Positions 1-6,868 of a stretch of DNA of 21,561 bases are shown here, in pieces. The DNA is taken from contig DYHY01000013.1 in the NCBI GenBank assembly GCA_020723935.1, forward strand, positions 1 through 21,561. The letters are read 5' to 3'. The position numbers were made by a program, and so were the translations under genes. The stretch's first letter is position 1; every line of letters begins with the position of its first letter. Below the pieces are notes generated by a model. That model was not told the DNA's origin. It did no database searches and was given only the letters and a program-made list of their open reading frames with translations. The stretch comes from Candidatus Micrarchaeum sp. (GTDB lineage: Archaea; SpSt-1190; DYHY01).

Positions 1-128
1 AGGGCGCGGCCTCCCCCTGCACTCCTCGCTAGCGCTCGTCGCGCAGGGCTTCGCGTCCTGCGGTCGCTACGGACCTCGCTCGAGGGCGCGGCCTCCCCCT
101 GCACTCCTCGCTAGCGCTCGTCGCGCAG
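1..128. repeat. 46-bp perfect direct repeat, two copies
   Basis: Bases 1-46 and 83-128 are identical, so the period is 82 bases. The 36-base spacer is also GC-rich. The first copy starts at the window edge, so the array may extend to the left. No convincing protein is seen here. Noncoding tandem or dispersed repeat of unknown role. Confidence 0.85.
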
Positions 129-345
129 TCGGACCGAAGGTGGTCCGCGGACCAGATCGCGCCTGTAGGATTGACCTCCTCCCGCACCAGCCTCGGCTGG
201 TGCAAAGCTATCGTGTCAGCCCAACTTCGGGTCCGCTGCGGAGGACCGTCCCCTGTGCCAGCCTCTTCTCCGCCGCCGGAACCCGCATCACTCCAGCGTC
301 GTCGTGTCAAGGATAAATGCAACCGAAGCAAGCCAGCCGGCCGCG
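129..345. other. Noncoding stretch with palindromes and hairpins
   Basis: No gene is supported between the direct repeats and the first membrane-protein gene. The stretch holds a perfect 14-bp palindrome at 141-154 (TGGTCCGCGGACCA). A 9-bp inverted repeat lies at 184-192/195-203 (GCACCAGCC, two bases, GGCTGGTGC). A GGTCC/GGACC stem lies at 229-246; its bases 229-243 match the 20-bp repeat unit at 8951-9010 in 14 of 15 positions. These may be terminator-like or repeat-derived structures; function unknown. Confidence 0.6.
311..319 (+). promoter_or_regulatory. TATA box for the ECF-S-like gene
   Basis: The AT-rich GGATAAATG lies in GC-rich surroundings about 30 bases before ATG 346. This predicts a start of transcription just before 346 and argues against the upstream in-frame GTG at 304. 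Confidence 0.45.
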
Positions 346-900
346 ATGGCGCGCGCTAAGGCTGGACAGATACCGGGCGTTAAGATGGTCCTCGCGGGGA
401 TCTTCTGCAACCTCTACAGGCTCCTGAGGTTCATCCCCAACAACGACCCGATAATGGGCGCGATGCTCCCGTTCTCGCGCGCGGGGTCCTGGTGGCAGGC
501 GGGCCTCTTCGCGTTCCTCACAATGGCGTCCTTCGACGCTATCACGGGGAAGGTCGGCTCCTGGACGATCGTCACCGCCGCGACCTATGCGGCGATCGGC
601 CTCGCGTTCCATTTCGCGTACGGGAGGATGAAGGGGCGCGTGTCGTTCTGGACCTACATTGGGAGCAGCGTCGCGGGCGTCCTCCTCTTCGATTTCGTCA
701 CGGGCCCGATCGCAAGCAGCCTGATGTTCGGGCCTCCCTTCTGGGACTCGCTCGTCGGGCAGGTCCCATTCACCCTGCTGCACCTAGCGAGCATCGCGTT
801 CTTCGTCGCCGCGCTGACGCCGCTCATCGACAGGACCGTTGCGGGAGCGCCCGCCGACGGGGAAGGGGTCGCGCGGGAGTTTCCTACCGACGCTTCCTGA
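346..900 (+). CDS. ECF-transporter S-component-like integral membrane protein
   Basis: The 184-residue product is a polytopic membrane protein. The segments are roughly an amphipathic N-terminus, then helices around GLFAFLTMASFDAIT, WTIVTAATYAAIGLAFHFAY, WTYIGSSVAGVLLFDFVTG and LLHLASIAFFVAALTPLID. The NDPIMGAMLPFSRAG opening and the spacing of helices resemble small ECF S-component or DUF6580-like proteins, which bind a vitamin or metal substrate and partner with an energizing module. No ATPase or T component is encoded nearby, so substrate and partner are unknown. ATG 346 was chosen because a TATA-like element sits about 30 bases upstream; GTG 304 is in frame but less likely. Its 3' end overlaps the convergent HAD gene by 17 bases. 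The family call is tentative; the membrane nature is clear. Confidence 0.6.
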   Translation: MARAKAGQIPGVKMVLAGIFCNLYRLLRFIPNNDPIMGAMLPFSRAGSWWQAGLFAFLTMASFDAITGKVGSWTIVTAATYAAIGLAFHFAYGRMKGRVSFWTYIGSSVAGVLLFDFVTGPIASSLMFGPPFWDSLVGQVPFTLLHLASIAFFVAALTPLIDRTVAGAPADGEGVAREFPTDAS

Positions 901-1555
901 GAAGCCTGCGGATGAGGGCGGGGAGCGCGGAAACGTCCCTCACGAAATAGTCGGCGCCCGCCTCCGCGAGGCTCCTCCTCGGCGCGCGGGAGACCAGGAC
1001 AGCAACCGCGACGCAGCCGGCCTTCCTCGCACCGGCCGCGTCCGCCGTCCCATCCCCGATGCAGACCGTTTCGCCGGGCTTCACATCCAGCCTCCTGCAG
1101 GCGAGCCAGAAAGGCCTTCCGGAGACCTTGCCTCCCGGGCAATCTTCGCTGGAGACTGTGGCGTCGAAAATCCCTCCGAGCCTCAGGTGCGAGAGCAGCC
1201 TGTCGACCTTCTCCCTAGTGCCGGCGGAGACTATGGCGAGGCGGATGCCCGACCTCTTCAAGAGGCCCAGGGCCCGCCTGGTGCCGGGGAAGAGCCGGGC
1301 CTCCCTGAAATAGGAGGACTCTTCAAGTATCCGCGCGAACTCCTCTTTCGCCGCAGCCCGCAGGGCCGGCGGCCCGATGCCCAGCTCCGCTACCGTCTCC
1401 TCCGCGGAATATCCCATAAGGCGCACGAGAGAGCGCCTCGGCACGGAAATCCCCGCCGTCCGCCTGACCGCGAGGGCCCACGCCCCGATGAGCATAGGCG
1501 TCGTGTCCGCGAGCGTCCCGTCGATGTCAAAGATCGCGGCCCTTATCAGCGGCAT
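884..1555 (-). CDS. HAD-superfamily phosphatase (phosphoglycolate phosphatase-like)
   Basis: This 223-residue soluble enzyme has all four HAD motifs. Motif I is DIDGT with nucleophile D10 and general acid D12. A Ser motif occurs in LAIVSAGT, a Lys follows in CPGGKVSGRP, and motif IV is GDGTAD with D168. The helical cap between residues 20 and 85 is the C1 type, typical of phosphoglycolate phosphatase and beta-phosphoglucomutase relatives. It would hydrolyse a small phosphomonoester in the cytoplasm; the substrate cannot be told from sequence. The start ATG 1555 follows a TATA element by about 30 bases, so the mRNA is probably leaderless. It ends with TAG inside the end of the convergent membrane-protein gene. 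Confidence 0.85.
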   Translation of the reverse strand: MPLIRAAIFDIDGTLADTTPMLIGAWALAVRRTAGISVPRRSLVRLMGYSAEETVAELGIGPPALRAAAKEEFARILEESSYFREARLFPGTRRALGLLKRSGIRLAIVSAGTREKVDRLLSHLRLGGIFDATVSSEDCPGGKVSGRPFWLACRRLDVKPGETVCIGDGTADAAGARKAGCVAVAVLVSRAPRRSLAEAGADYFVRDVSALPALIRRLLRKRR

Positions 1556-1580
1556 GCTGCGGGCGGGGGGCTTGTGGAAC

Positions 1581-1590
1581 TTATAGATTT
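1581..1590 (-). promoter_or_regulatory. TATA box for the HAD gene
   Basis: Read on the minus strand the element is AAATCTATAA, centred about 30 bases before ATG 1555. This implies a leaderless or nearly leaderless transcript. Confidence 0.55.
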
Positions 1591-1621
1591 GGGCGCGGGG
1601 GGCGTCGCGAACTTGTCATAG

Positions 1622-2181
1622 TTAGTCCCTCGGCAGGGCGCCTATTATCCCGCCGAACTTGTTGGCGAGGTAATCCTAGCCGCCGACCGATATGCGCAGG
1701 CAGCTTCCCAGGGGAAGCCCTCCCGAGAGCCGGGGCGCCTTGAGGAGCCCGCTCTTGATGGCCGCCTTGATCACGGCCTGCTTGACTGGGTCCTTCGCGT
1801 TGACGGCGATCACCCCGTCGGATATCGCGCGCATGAGGGCGGAGGCCTGGTTAGGGGAATTCATCACTGAGAGGAACGCCGACGAGGAGCCGGATACGAC
1901 GATGTCAGCGGCGCTACCGCCCGACGCGGGGGCCGCCGACCCGCCCTGGACGGCCACGAAGGAGCTCTTCTCGCCGTCCCTTACCTCCATGAGGACGTTT
2001 TGCCCCTTGAGTATCCCCTGCACCTCGGGCGCGGTTATCGCGGCCTGGACCGCGCCGACGTAGTCCTGGGCCGGGACGGAGAGCTTGAGGGAGAGGCAGA
2101 GAATGCGGGATGAAGCGTCGCCCCCGCAAGGACTATCGCGGCCACTGCCAGGAAATATGCACATTTTGCTCTGTGGTTCAT
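1622..2181 (-). pseudogene. Secreted SCP2-like domain protein, frameshifted and TAG-interrupted
   Basis: ATG 2181 opens a 48-codon frame that begins with a clear signal peptide (MNHRAKCAYFLAVAAIVLAG...HPAFSA) and then runs into a TAA. The rest of the protein lies in another frame, beginning near KLSVPAQDYVGAVQ around base 2080 and running to a TAG at 1676-1678. In that same frame, after the TAG, 17 protein-like codons follow (DYLANKFGGIIGALPRD) and end in TAA at 1622-1624. The body (DGEKSSFVAVQGG, ADIVVSGSSSAFLSVM, SDGVIAV) resembles SCP2-like lipid-binding domains, a moderate match. A -1 shift between about 2110 and 2070 would join signal and body. The promoter supports ATG 2181 as the true start. 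Either the gene has decayed or two sequence errors occurred; programmed recoding is less likely. Confidence 0.65.
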
Positions 2182-2205
2182 TTCGGTGCGCGGCCTGGGA
2201 GGACC

Positions 2206-2216
2206 GTTTTTAAATC
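2206..2216 (-). promoter_or_regulatory. TATA box for the SCP2-like gene
   Basis: Minus-strand GATTTAAAAAC is centred about 30 bases before ATG 2181. It places the transcription start at the signal-peptide ATG, not at the downstream ATG 2164 that opens the SCP2 frame. Confidence 0.55.
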
Positions 2217-2238
2217 TAGCCCATCGGCCCGTAGGCTG

Positions 2239-2247
2239 TTTTATATA
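2239..2247 (+). promoter_or_regulatory. TATA box for alaX
   Basis: TTTTATATA is centred about 34 bases before ATG 2277, which predicts a leader of only a few bases. It is back to back with the TATA box of the divergent SCP2-like gene. Confidence 0.65.
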
Positions 2248-2276
2248 CGGCTCCTCCCCTCTCGCCCGCTGGAAAA

Positions 2277-2987
2277 ATGGCGACGGACCTCCTCTACCAG
2301 AAGGACATGAAGCTTGTCGAGTTCGAAGCCACCGTCACGGCCGCGGACGGCCACAAAATAGAGCTGGACCGGACCGCATTCTACCCGTCCTCCGGCGGGA
2401 TAGCGACGGACAAGGGCGTCATCCTGAAGGACGGGGAGGAGTTCCAAGTCTCCTTCGTGAAGAATGAGAGCCAGAGGATAATACACGAGCTGGACAGGCC
2501 GGGCCTCCTCGTCGGCGACAGGATCGTCGGGAGGATAGATGCCGCCCGCAGGGCGATCCTTTCCCGCTACCACACGGCGGCCCACCTCCTCGTCGGGATA
2601 ATAAGTGTGGAGCTAGGGATCCTCGTCACGGGGAACCAGATGGATGTCGACGGCGGGCGTGTGGACCTGGACTGGGAGGGCTTTGACAAGGCGCGCCTCC
2701 AGAAGGTCTTCGACGACGCTAACGAGTTCATCAAGAAGGACCTTCCCGTGAGAATCTACTATCTCACCAAAGAGGAGGTCCGGGGGCGCCCGGAGTTCGT
2801 GAAGCTTGCCAAGGGCATCCTGAACCTCGAGAAATACAGGATCGTCGAGATCGTCGGCTTGGACGCCCAGCCGGACGGCGGCTGCCACGTCGAGAGTCTC
2901 GGGAGGATTGGCAGGCTCGAGTTCACCGGCTACGAGAGCAAAGGGAAGAGGAACAAGAGGTTCAAGTTCGTAATTAAGGACAATTGA
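2277..2987 (+). CDS. alaX: Alanyl-tRNA editing protein AlaX
   Basis: The 236-residue protein is a free-standing relative of the AlaRS editing domain that hydrolyses Ser or Gly mischarged onto tRNA-Ala. The N-terminal beta barrel carries FYPSSGGIATDKG at residues 35-47. The Zn-binding editing site shows HTAAH at 99-103 and GGCHV with C203 and H204. Length suits the AlaX-M class, without the C-Ala oligomerisation region. ATG 2277 is set by a TATA box just upstream, so the mRNA is probably leaderless. It stands alone, transcribed toward the convergent adenosine-specific kinase with about 50 bases between. AlaX-M versus another AlaX subtype is inferred from length. Confidence 0.9.
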   Translation: MATDLLYQKDMKLVEFEATVTAADGHKIELDRTAFYPSSGGIATDKGVILKDGEEFQVSFVKNESQRIIHELDRPGLLVGDRIVGRIDAARRAILSRYHTAAHLLVGIISVELGILVTGNQMDVDGGRVDLDWEGFDKARLQKVFDDANEFIKKDLPVRIYYLTKEEVRGRPEFVKLAKGILNLEKYRIVEIVGLDAQPDGGCHVESLGRIGRLEFTGYESKGKRNKRFKFVIKDN

Positions 2988-3038
2988 GCTCCTTGCGGAG
3001 GGCTCGCATTCGCGGGTCGGACGAAGCGGCCAGCGCCC
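2988..3038. repeat. Short convergent intergenic region with a TCCTTGCGGAGG motif
   Basis: The gap between alaX and the adenosine-specific kinase contains TCCTTGCGGAGG at 2990-3001. This is the core of the 20-bp repeat unit at 8951-9010 with one base missing. It can fold as a short stem and could act at both 3' ends. Confidence 0.4.
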
Positions 3039-3524
3039 TTATTCGGGCACGAAGCCGAATTTCCTCACCATTTCGCGGCGCTCGCCTTTCTGCTCGTCCG
3101 TCTCTACGGCGCTAGCCGAGCTCCCGTCGACCACTCCGACCACAGAGGCGCCCAGGTCCGTCTTCGCGACGAGGATCTGCAAGGGGTTGCTCGTTGCGCA
3201 GTAGATGCTGGCGACGCAGGGGTTGTTCTTCACGACCGGGATGACCTGTATGGGGTATGCGTCCTTCATGAATATCACGAACACGTGACCCGCGGAGATG
3301 TCGAGGGCCGCCTTGGCGGCGAGCTCCTTGCACCTCTCGCTGTTCCCGACCACGCGCACCAGACGTGGCTTGGCCTCGTTCATCGCTATCCCGAACTGCG
3401 ACTTCGGGGCCGCGGAATAAATGAGGGTGTAGAGGTCGTCTATCGTCTTCACCGCGAAGTTGCCCTGGCCCACTATTATCTCGAACGTCTCCGGGTTCTC
3501 TATGCCGATTGCCTTGATTTCCAT
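3039..3524 (-). CDS. Adenosine-specific kinase (COG1839/DUF355 family)
   Basis: The 161-residue protein aligns along its length with the small archaeal and thermophile adenosine-specific kinase family. Recognisable family phrases are IENPETFEIIVGQGNFAVKT at the N-terminus, DLYTLIYSAAP, KSQFGIAMNEA, AGHVFVIFMKDAYPIQVI, IYCATSNPLQILVA and GVVDGSSAS. The family uses ATP to phosphorylate adenosine to AMP; the biochemical assignment rests on family knowledge. It is a full-length cytoplasmic protein. The start ATG 3524 lies about 30 bases after a TATA element that overlaps the stop codon of the upstream hydrolase, so it can be expressed separately from that gene. Confidence 0.85.
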   Translation of the reverse strand: MEIKAIGIENPETFEIIVGQGNFAVKTIDDLYTLIYSAAPKSQFGIAMNEAKPRLVRVVGNSERCKELAAKAALDISAGHVFVIFMKDAYPIQVIPVVKNNPCVASIYCATSNPLQILVAKTDLGASVVGVVDGSSASAVETDEQKGERREMVRKFGFVPE

Positions 3525-3549
3525 TGCGCAGGCAAGCCGGGGCCCCAGG

Positions 3550-3559
3550 ATTTAACTCT
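3550..3559 (-). promoter_or_regulatory. TATA box overlapping the upstream stop codon
   Basis: Minus-strand GAGTTAAATC includes the TAA stop (3552-3554) of the metallo-beta-lactamase-fold gene. It is centred about 30 bases before ATG 3524 of the kinase, so a promoter is nested in the end of the preceding gene. Confidence 0.5.
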
Positions 3560-4502
3560 TGCCCGCCGCGCGGGCGTCCGGCGGGTTCCCCAAGGGGTCT
3601 CCCAGCGGGTTCCAGATAAGCCTGTTGCCGCGCATTTCCGGCCCTATGCGCCCCGTCTCGCGCAGGTGCGTGAGATGCGCGCGCACGGTCGTGTGGTTGA
3701 GGGCGTGCTGCACGGGCGTCATGTCCAGTGAGTGGCTCCCGGCGAACGCCGCGAGTATGTCCTCGGACGTGTTCCCGCCGACGAGGGAAAATATCGCATC
3801 CGACGTCCTCTGCAGGTTCCTCCTGTTCTCGGCTACGAGCGCGAGCGCTTCCTCCTTCCCGAGGAGCTCGCCGTGGCTGGGAAGGAGCTTGTGAGCCCTG
3901 CCGCCGGAGAAAAGGGCTTCGATCTTGTCCAGGGCCCGCAGGGCCCCGGAGACGTCGGATGAGAAGAGGAACCTGTGCTTGGCGAGGGTCTCGCGCCCGA
4001 AGATCCCGTCGCCCGCGAAGAGGATCCCCTCGAAGAGTATTCCCTGCTGGTTTATCGAGTGGCCGGAGAGGTCTATCGCCTCCATCTTCACGCCGTCGAC
4101 CTCCAGGGGGCCGCTGTCGTAGATGTGGTCCACCTTGCACGCTATCCCCTGCGTGTACTTGTTCACGTATTCCTCGGGCGGCGAGGCCATGCCCCAGAGG
4201 GAGTAGGGCTCCAGATGCGGGCTCTCAATGATCGCCGCCTCGGTGCGCGGCGCCCAGACCTTCGCGCCGGTCCTCCCGACGACCGCGCTGTTGGCGGAGA
4301 AATGGTCCGAATGGGAATGGGTGTTCACTATCGCGCGTATCTCGAGGCCCGCCTCCTTGGAGAGGGACACGAGCCGGCGGCCGACGTCCTCGTCTATCCC
4401 GGTGTCAACCAAGACGACCTCCTTCCCGCCGATGCAGCCAGCGTTCAGGCGCGCGGCGAAATAGCGGGCGCGGGGGGAAATCCCCCGCAGTTCCAGAGCC
4501 AT
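3552..4502 (-). CDS. Metallo-beta-lactamase-fold hydrolase with C-terminal winged-helix-like segment
   Basis: From ATG 4502 the protein has 316 residues. The metal site is THSHSDH at residues 61-67 (H62, H64, D66, H67). It is followed by DLSGHSINQQGILF, then LFAGDGIFG, and a last metal-binding His in LLPSHGEL. This is the two-metal hydrolase fold shared by glyoxalase II, lactonases and related enzymes. Residues beyond about 235 (SLDMTPVQHALNHTTVRAHL...MRGNRLIWNP) look like a small winged helix, as in LACTB2-type proteins. Substrate unknown. It starts 28 bases after the SAM synthetase stop with no AT-rich promoter in between, so the two are probably co-transcribed. An upstream ATG at 4559 would overlap the previous gene and adds unlike sequence. 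Confidence 0.8.
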   Translation of the reverse strand: MALELRGISPRARYFAARLNAGCIGGKEVVLVDTGIDEDVGRRLVSLSKEAGLEIRAIVNTHSHSDHFSANSAVVGRTGAKVWAPRTEAAIIESPHLEPYSLWGMASPPEEYVNKYTQGIACKVDHIYDSGPLEVDGVKMEAIDLSGHSINQQGILFEGILFAGDGIFGRETLAKHRFLFSSDVSGALRALDKIEALFSGGRAHKLLPSHGELLGKEEALALVAENRRNLQRTSDAIFSLVGGNTSEDILAAFAGSHSLDMTPVQHALNHTTVRAHLTHLRETGRIGPEMRGNRLIWNPLGDPLGNPPDARAAGKS

Positions 4503-4530
4503 TCTCGCCGTAGGCCCCCGGTCCGCCTGC

Positions 4531-5733
4531 CTAGAAGACGGACAGCTTCCCGGCGACAATGTCCTTGGTTATCCTCTGGATCCCGGCAAGCTCCCTGTCC
4601 ATTATCTTCCTCGCGTTCTTGGCGTCCTCCGCGAGCCTCGGCGAGAGTATCTGAACCTCTGCGACGTGCGGGTCGTCTATTGGCCGGCCGATCTGGGAGA
4701 GGAGCTTCACCTGGCACTCCTTTATCGAGGGTATCTCCTTGACGATGTTTGCGGCCGCGCGCGTCGCGAGGAGGTTGTATATCTTCCCGACGTGCCCCAC
4801 CGGGTTCTTCCCGGCCGCGGCCTCCAGGCTCATGGGCCTCGCGGGCGATATGAGCCCGTTCACCCTGTTCCCGCGGCCCACCGCCCCCGCGTCGCCCATC
4901 TCGGCGGAGGTGCCGGTGACCGTGATGTAGACGGACTTCCTCTTGGGGGAGTCCAAGTTGTTCACGACGACCTCCACGGGCAGGCCCGCGAGGCTTGATG
5001 CGTACTTCTCGACGTCCTTCCTCACCCTCTCGCGCGAATCCATGTACTCCTGCAGGCTCCTGATCTCCGAGGAGATCATCGCGGCAGCCACGGTGAGGAA
5101 TATCTTGTCCTTCTGGCGCAGGCCCATTACCTTGATGTCCTCGCCCACATCCGGGTGGGCCTTCTTGTACTTGAGGCTGTTGAGGAACTTCTCGACGTTG
5201 TAGACAACCGCCTCGACGCGGCTGAACGGGGCGTACCCGACGCCGAAGGACGTGTCGTTTGCTCCCGGGATCTTCCTGTCATAGTTGTCCCGCAGGTCCG
5301 CAGAGCCCATCACGATGCGCGACTCCATGTCGACGCCCTCGAGGTGGTTGATGTGGGGTACTGCCTGCTTGATGTAGGCGCGCGCGGCCTCTATCGATAT
5401 CTCGGCGACTGGTATCATCTCCGTGCCGGCCTTGTCCGTCGCCTGGCCCGAGAGGACTATGTTTATGGGCGATAGTATCTCGCCGCCGCCGAACACGGGG
5501 TTCGACTGCCCGCAGGAGAGCTGCCCTTTGTCGGTGTTGTGGTGCAGGATCCCGCCGAAGTGCTTGAGGTAGTGTTTGGAGAGCTCCCGCGAGACCGCCT
5601 CCATCATGCCGTCCATGATGCTGTCGGGGTGGCCTATGCCCTTCCTCTCGACCATCTCGACCGCGATGTTCTCGATGTGCTCGGACGAGAGCTTGCTCAC
5701 GACGATGTTGCGCTGCTGCTTTCCTGTTGCCAT
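4531..5733 (-). CDS. mat: S-adenosylmethionine synthetase, archaeal type
   Basis: This 400-residue protein is the archaeal class of methionine adenosyltransferase, which makes SAM from methionine and ATP. Family sequence is clear throughout: ERKGIGHPDSIMDGMMEAVS near residue 30, HHNTDKGQLSCGQSNPVFGG, NYDRKIPGANDTSFGVGYAP in the middle, GDAGAVGRGNRVNGLI and NPVGHVGKIYN toward the end. The length is typical. ATG 5733 follows a TATA box by about 25 bases, so the mRNA is probably leaderless. Open frame continues upstream of this ATG but is only the antisense of the divergent HTH-CBS gene. It heads a likely two-gene unit with the metallo-beta-lactamase-fold gene. Control may involve the repeat array at 5754-5808. 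Confidence 0.95.
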   Translation of the reverse strand: MATGKQQRNIVVSKLSSEHIENIAVEMVERKGIGHPDSIMDGMMEAVSRELSKHYLKHFGGILHHNTDKGQLSCGQSNPVFGGGEILSPINIVLSGQATDKAGTEMIPVAEISIEAARAYIKQAVPHINHLEGVDMESRIVMGSADLRDNYDRKIPGANDTSFGVGYAPFSRVEAVVYNVEKFLNSLKYKKAHPDVGEDIKVMGLRQKDKIFLTVAAAMISSEIRSLQEYMDSRERVRKDVEKYASSLAGLPVEVVVNNLDSPKRKSVYITVTGTSAEMGDAGAVGRGNRVNGLISPARPMSLEAAAGKNPVGHVGKIYNLLATRAAANIVKEIPSIKECQVKLLSQIGRPIDDPHVAEVQILSPRLAEDAKNARKIMDRELAGIQRITKDIVAGKLSVF

Positions 5734-5752
5734 CGCCGGGCCGCGGCCCGGG

Positions 5753-5762
5753 CGGTTAAAAA
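5753..5762 (-). promoter_or_regulatory. TATA box for mat
   Basis: Minus-strand TTTTTAACCG is centred about 25 bases before ATG 5733. It overlaps the first half-site of the direct-repeat array, so a protein bound there would block the promoter. Confidence 0.55.
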
Positions 5763-5808
5763 GGAATCGCAGGTTTCTTAAAGGAATAGCTGTATTTCTA
5801 AAAGAATA
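5754..5808. promoter_or_regulatory. Phased operator-like array between mat and the HTH-CBS gene
   Basis: The half-site AAAGGAAT occurs at 5760-5767 and 5780-5787, and AAAAGAAT at 5800-5807, exactly 20 bases apart. The longer TTTCTTAAAGGAAT (5774-5787) and TTTCTAAAAGAATA (5795-5808) are imperfect palindromes of the form TTTCTWAAAGRAW. Such phasing puts all sites on one helix face. The array overlaps both divergent promoters, so autoregulation by the neighbouring HTH-CBS protein and control of mat are plausible; this is inference. Confidence 0.5.
5774..5784 (+). promoter_or_regulatory. TATA box for the HTH-CBS regulator
   Basis: TTTCTTAAAGG is centred about 30 bases before ATG 5809, giving a leaderless transcript. 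It coincides with the middle operator-like repeat. Confidence 0.5.
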
Positions 5809-6378
5809 ATGATTCCCGATATTTCGGAGGTCAGGAAGCGGCGGCGCGCCGCCGGAGTCTCGCAGGCGGGCCTCGCGGGACGGGCGGGCGTAAGCCAGAG
5901 CGCCCTCTCCAAGATGGAGGGTGGGCGCACCGATCCCTCCTACCGGACGGTGAAGGCAGTCTTCGACGCGCTGGAGGCGATGGAGGCGCGCGGCAGCAGC
6001 CCCGTCTCCGCCCTCATGAACAGGCGCGTCCTCAAGGCCCAGGCCGGCGAGCCCGTGAGGCGCGCGATACAGTCCATAAGGGAGAACGACGTCTCGCAGC
6101 TCCCTGTCTTCTCGGGCGAAAGGCCCGTCGGGAGCGTCTCGGAGAAGACGATACTGGACCTCCTGCGCCGCGGGATGACCCTTGAGCGCGTCTCGGAGAT
6201 GAGGGTGGGGGAGATAATGGGCCCGGCCTTCCCCGTCGTCCCTGCCGCCGCGGGGACAGAGAGCGTCGCGGCGTTCCTGGACGACTTTCCCGCGGTCCTC
6301 GTGTCCGGGAAGAGGAGCGGGAGGATCGTGGGGATTGTGACGAAATCGGACCTCCTGAAAGCCGTCTCGACGAAATGA
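5809..6378 (+). CDS. HTH-CBS transcriptional regulator
   Basis: The 189-residue protein starts with an XRE/Cro-type helix-turn-helix at about residues 5-50 (QAGLAGRAGVSQSALSKMEGG). It is followed by two CBS motifs, at about 62-118 (MNRRVLKAQAGEPVRRAIQS...LPVF...GSVSEKTILDLL) and 125-187 (VGEIMGPAFPVVPAAAG...GIVTKSDLLKAV). Archaeal HTH-CBS proteins are a known architecture; CBS pairs bind adenosyl ligands such as AMP, ATP, SAM or methylthioadenosine. The gene is divergent from SAM synthetase, with a phased repeat array covering both promoters. A role as a SAM- or adenylate-responsive regulator of itself and mat is inferred from this context. Confidence 0.85.
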   Translation: MIPDISEVRKRRRAAGVSQAGLAGRAGVSQSALSKMEGGRTDPSYRTVKAVFDALEAMEARGSSPVSALMNRRVLKAQAGEPVRRAIQSIRENDVSQLPVFSGERPVGSVSEKTILDLLRRGMTLERVSEMRVGEIMGPAFPVVPAAAGTESVAAFLDDFPAVLVSGKRSGRIVGIVTKSDLLKAVSTK

Positions 6379-6450
6379 GCGGGACTGCAAGGCAAGGCGG
6401 TTGAGCGAGGCGCCGAAGCGCTCCAAAAGTCATCCGGTAAGAGGGGAAAC

Positions 6451-6528
6451 TGGTGGGCACGAAGGGATTTGAACCCTTGACCTCTGCCTTATCAGAGCAG
6501 CGCTACTACCGAACTGAGCTACGCGCCC
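6451..6528 (-). tRNA. tRNA-Ile(GAT), with encoded CCA
   Basis: The minus strand reads GGGCGCG-TA-GCTC... as a 75-base cloverleaf (6454-6528) followed by CCA at 6451-6453. The acceptor stem GGGCGCG/CGTGCCC has one G-U pair. The anticodon stem CTGCT/GGCAG encloses the loop CTGATAA, giving anticodon GAT. The T arm AAGGG-TTCAAAT-CCCTT is perfect. The D stem has only three pairs plus a mismatch. No intron is seen. Unlike tRNA-Gly in this window, the CCA end is in the DNA. Confidence 0.95.
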
Positions 6529-6557
6529 GGCGCCGTGTATTGAAGCCGTTTGCGGGC

Positions 6558-6565
6558 TTTTAAAT
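6558..6565 (-). promoter_or_regulatory. TATA box for tRNA-Ile
   Basis: ATTTAAAA on the minus strand is centred about 33 bases before the mature 5' end, as expected for a short 5' leader removed by RNase P. Confidence 0.5.
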
Positions 6566-6585
6566 GTTCCCCGGCGGCCCGATGC

Positions 6586-6846
6586 TCACTTGCCGCTTGT
6601 TTCCAGCCCGAGGAGCTTGTAGAGCGGGGATATGCCCGCAAGGGACGTGACGACGAGGAGGCCGGCGAGGGCATACATGGCGATCGACGCGAGGCCCCTC
6701 TCGAAGAAGAACCCGACGATGACGAGGATGGATGCGAAGATCGCCCGCAGCATCCTGTCCGTCTGCCCCAGGTTGGGCGTAAGGGGCCCCCGCTTTTTCC
6801 CTTCTTCCGTCGGGGCGGTCCGCTTGCCCCCCTTTTTCTGAGCCAT
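6586..6846 (-). CDS. DUF2892 (YgaP-like) two-helix membrane protein with basic tail
   Basis: From ATG 6846 this encodes 86 residues. A hydrophilic Lys-rich N-terminus (MAQKKGGKRTAPTEEGKKRG) is followed by a family core: NLGQTDRMLRAIFASILVIV at the first helix, a second helix at MYALAGLLVVTSLAG, and the closing ISPLYKLLGLET. DUF2892 proteins often end GxCPLYxLLGxxT; here Ser replaces the usual Cys. Function of the family is not established; some are fused to rhodanese. It begins 22 bases after the MetRS stop with no promoter in the gap, so it is probably co-transcribed with MetRS. Upstream ATG 6948 would overlap MetRS and was not used. Confidence 0.75.
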   Translation of the reverse strand: MAQKKGGKRTAPTEEGKKRGPLTPNLGQTDRMLRAIFASILVIVGFFFERGLASIAMYALAGLLVVTSLAGISPLYKLLGLETSGK

Positions 6847-6868
6847 GTTCTCTTCCTTTCCTCCTACG

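Noticed and set aside
1-128. CRISPR array
   Set aside because: Only two copies, 46 bases each, and no cas genes in the window.
1676-1678. Pyrrolysine at the TAG codon
   Set aside because: TAG is the normal stop of the HAD, SAM synthetase, MetRS, SpoIIM-like and reductase-family genes, and the same gene also carries a frameshift, so decay or error is simpler.
3112-4140. A 342-codon minus-strand frame
   Set aside because: It lies within the hydrolase and kinase genes in another frame and is Arg/Gly/Pro-rich, as expected for a GC-rich shadow frame.
5734-6426. N-terminal extension of SAM synthetase to a 631-codon frame
   Set aside because: The extension is antisense to the HTH-CBS gene and crosses a TATA box. 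SAM synthetase from ATG 5733 has normal family length.
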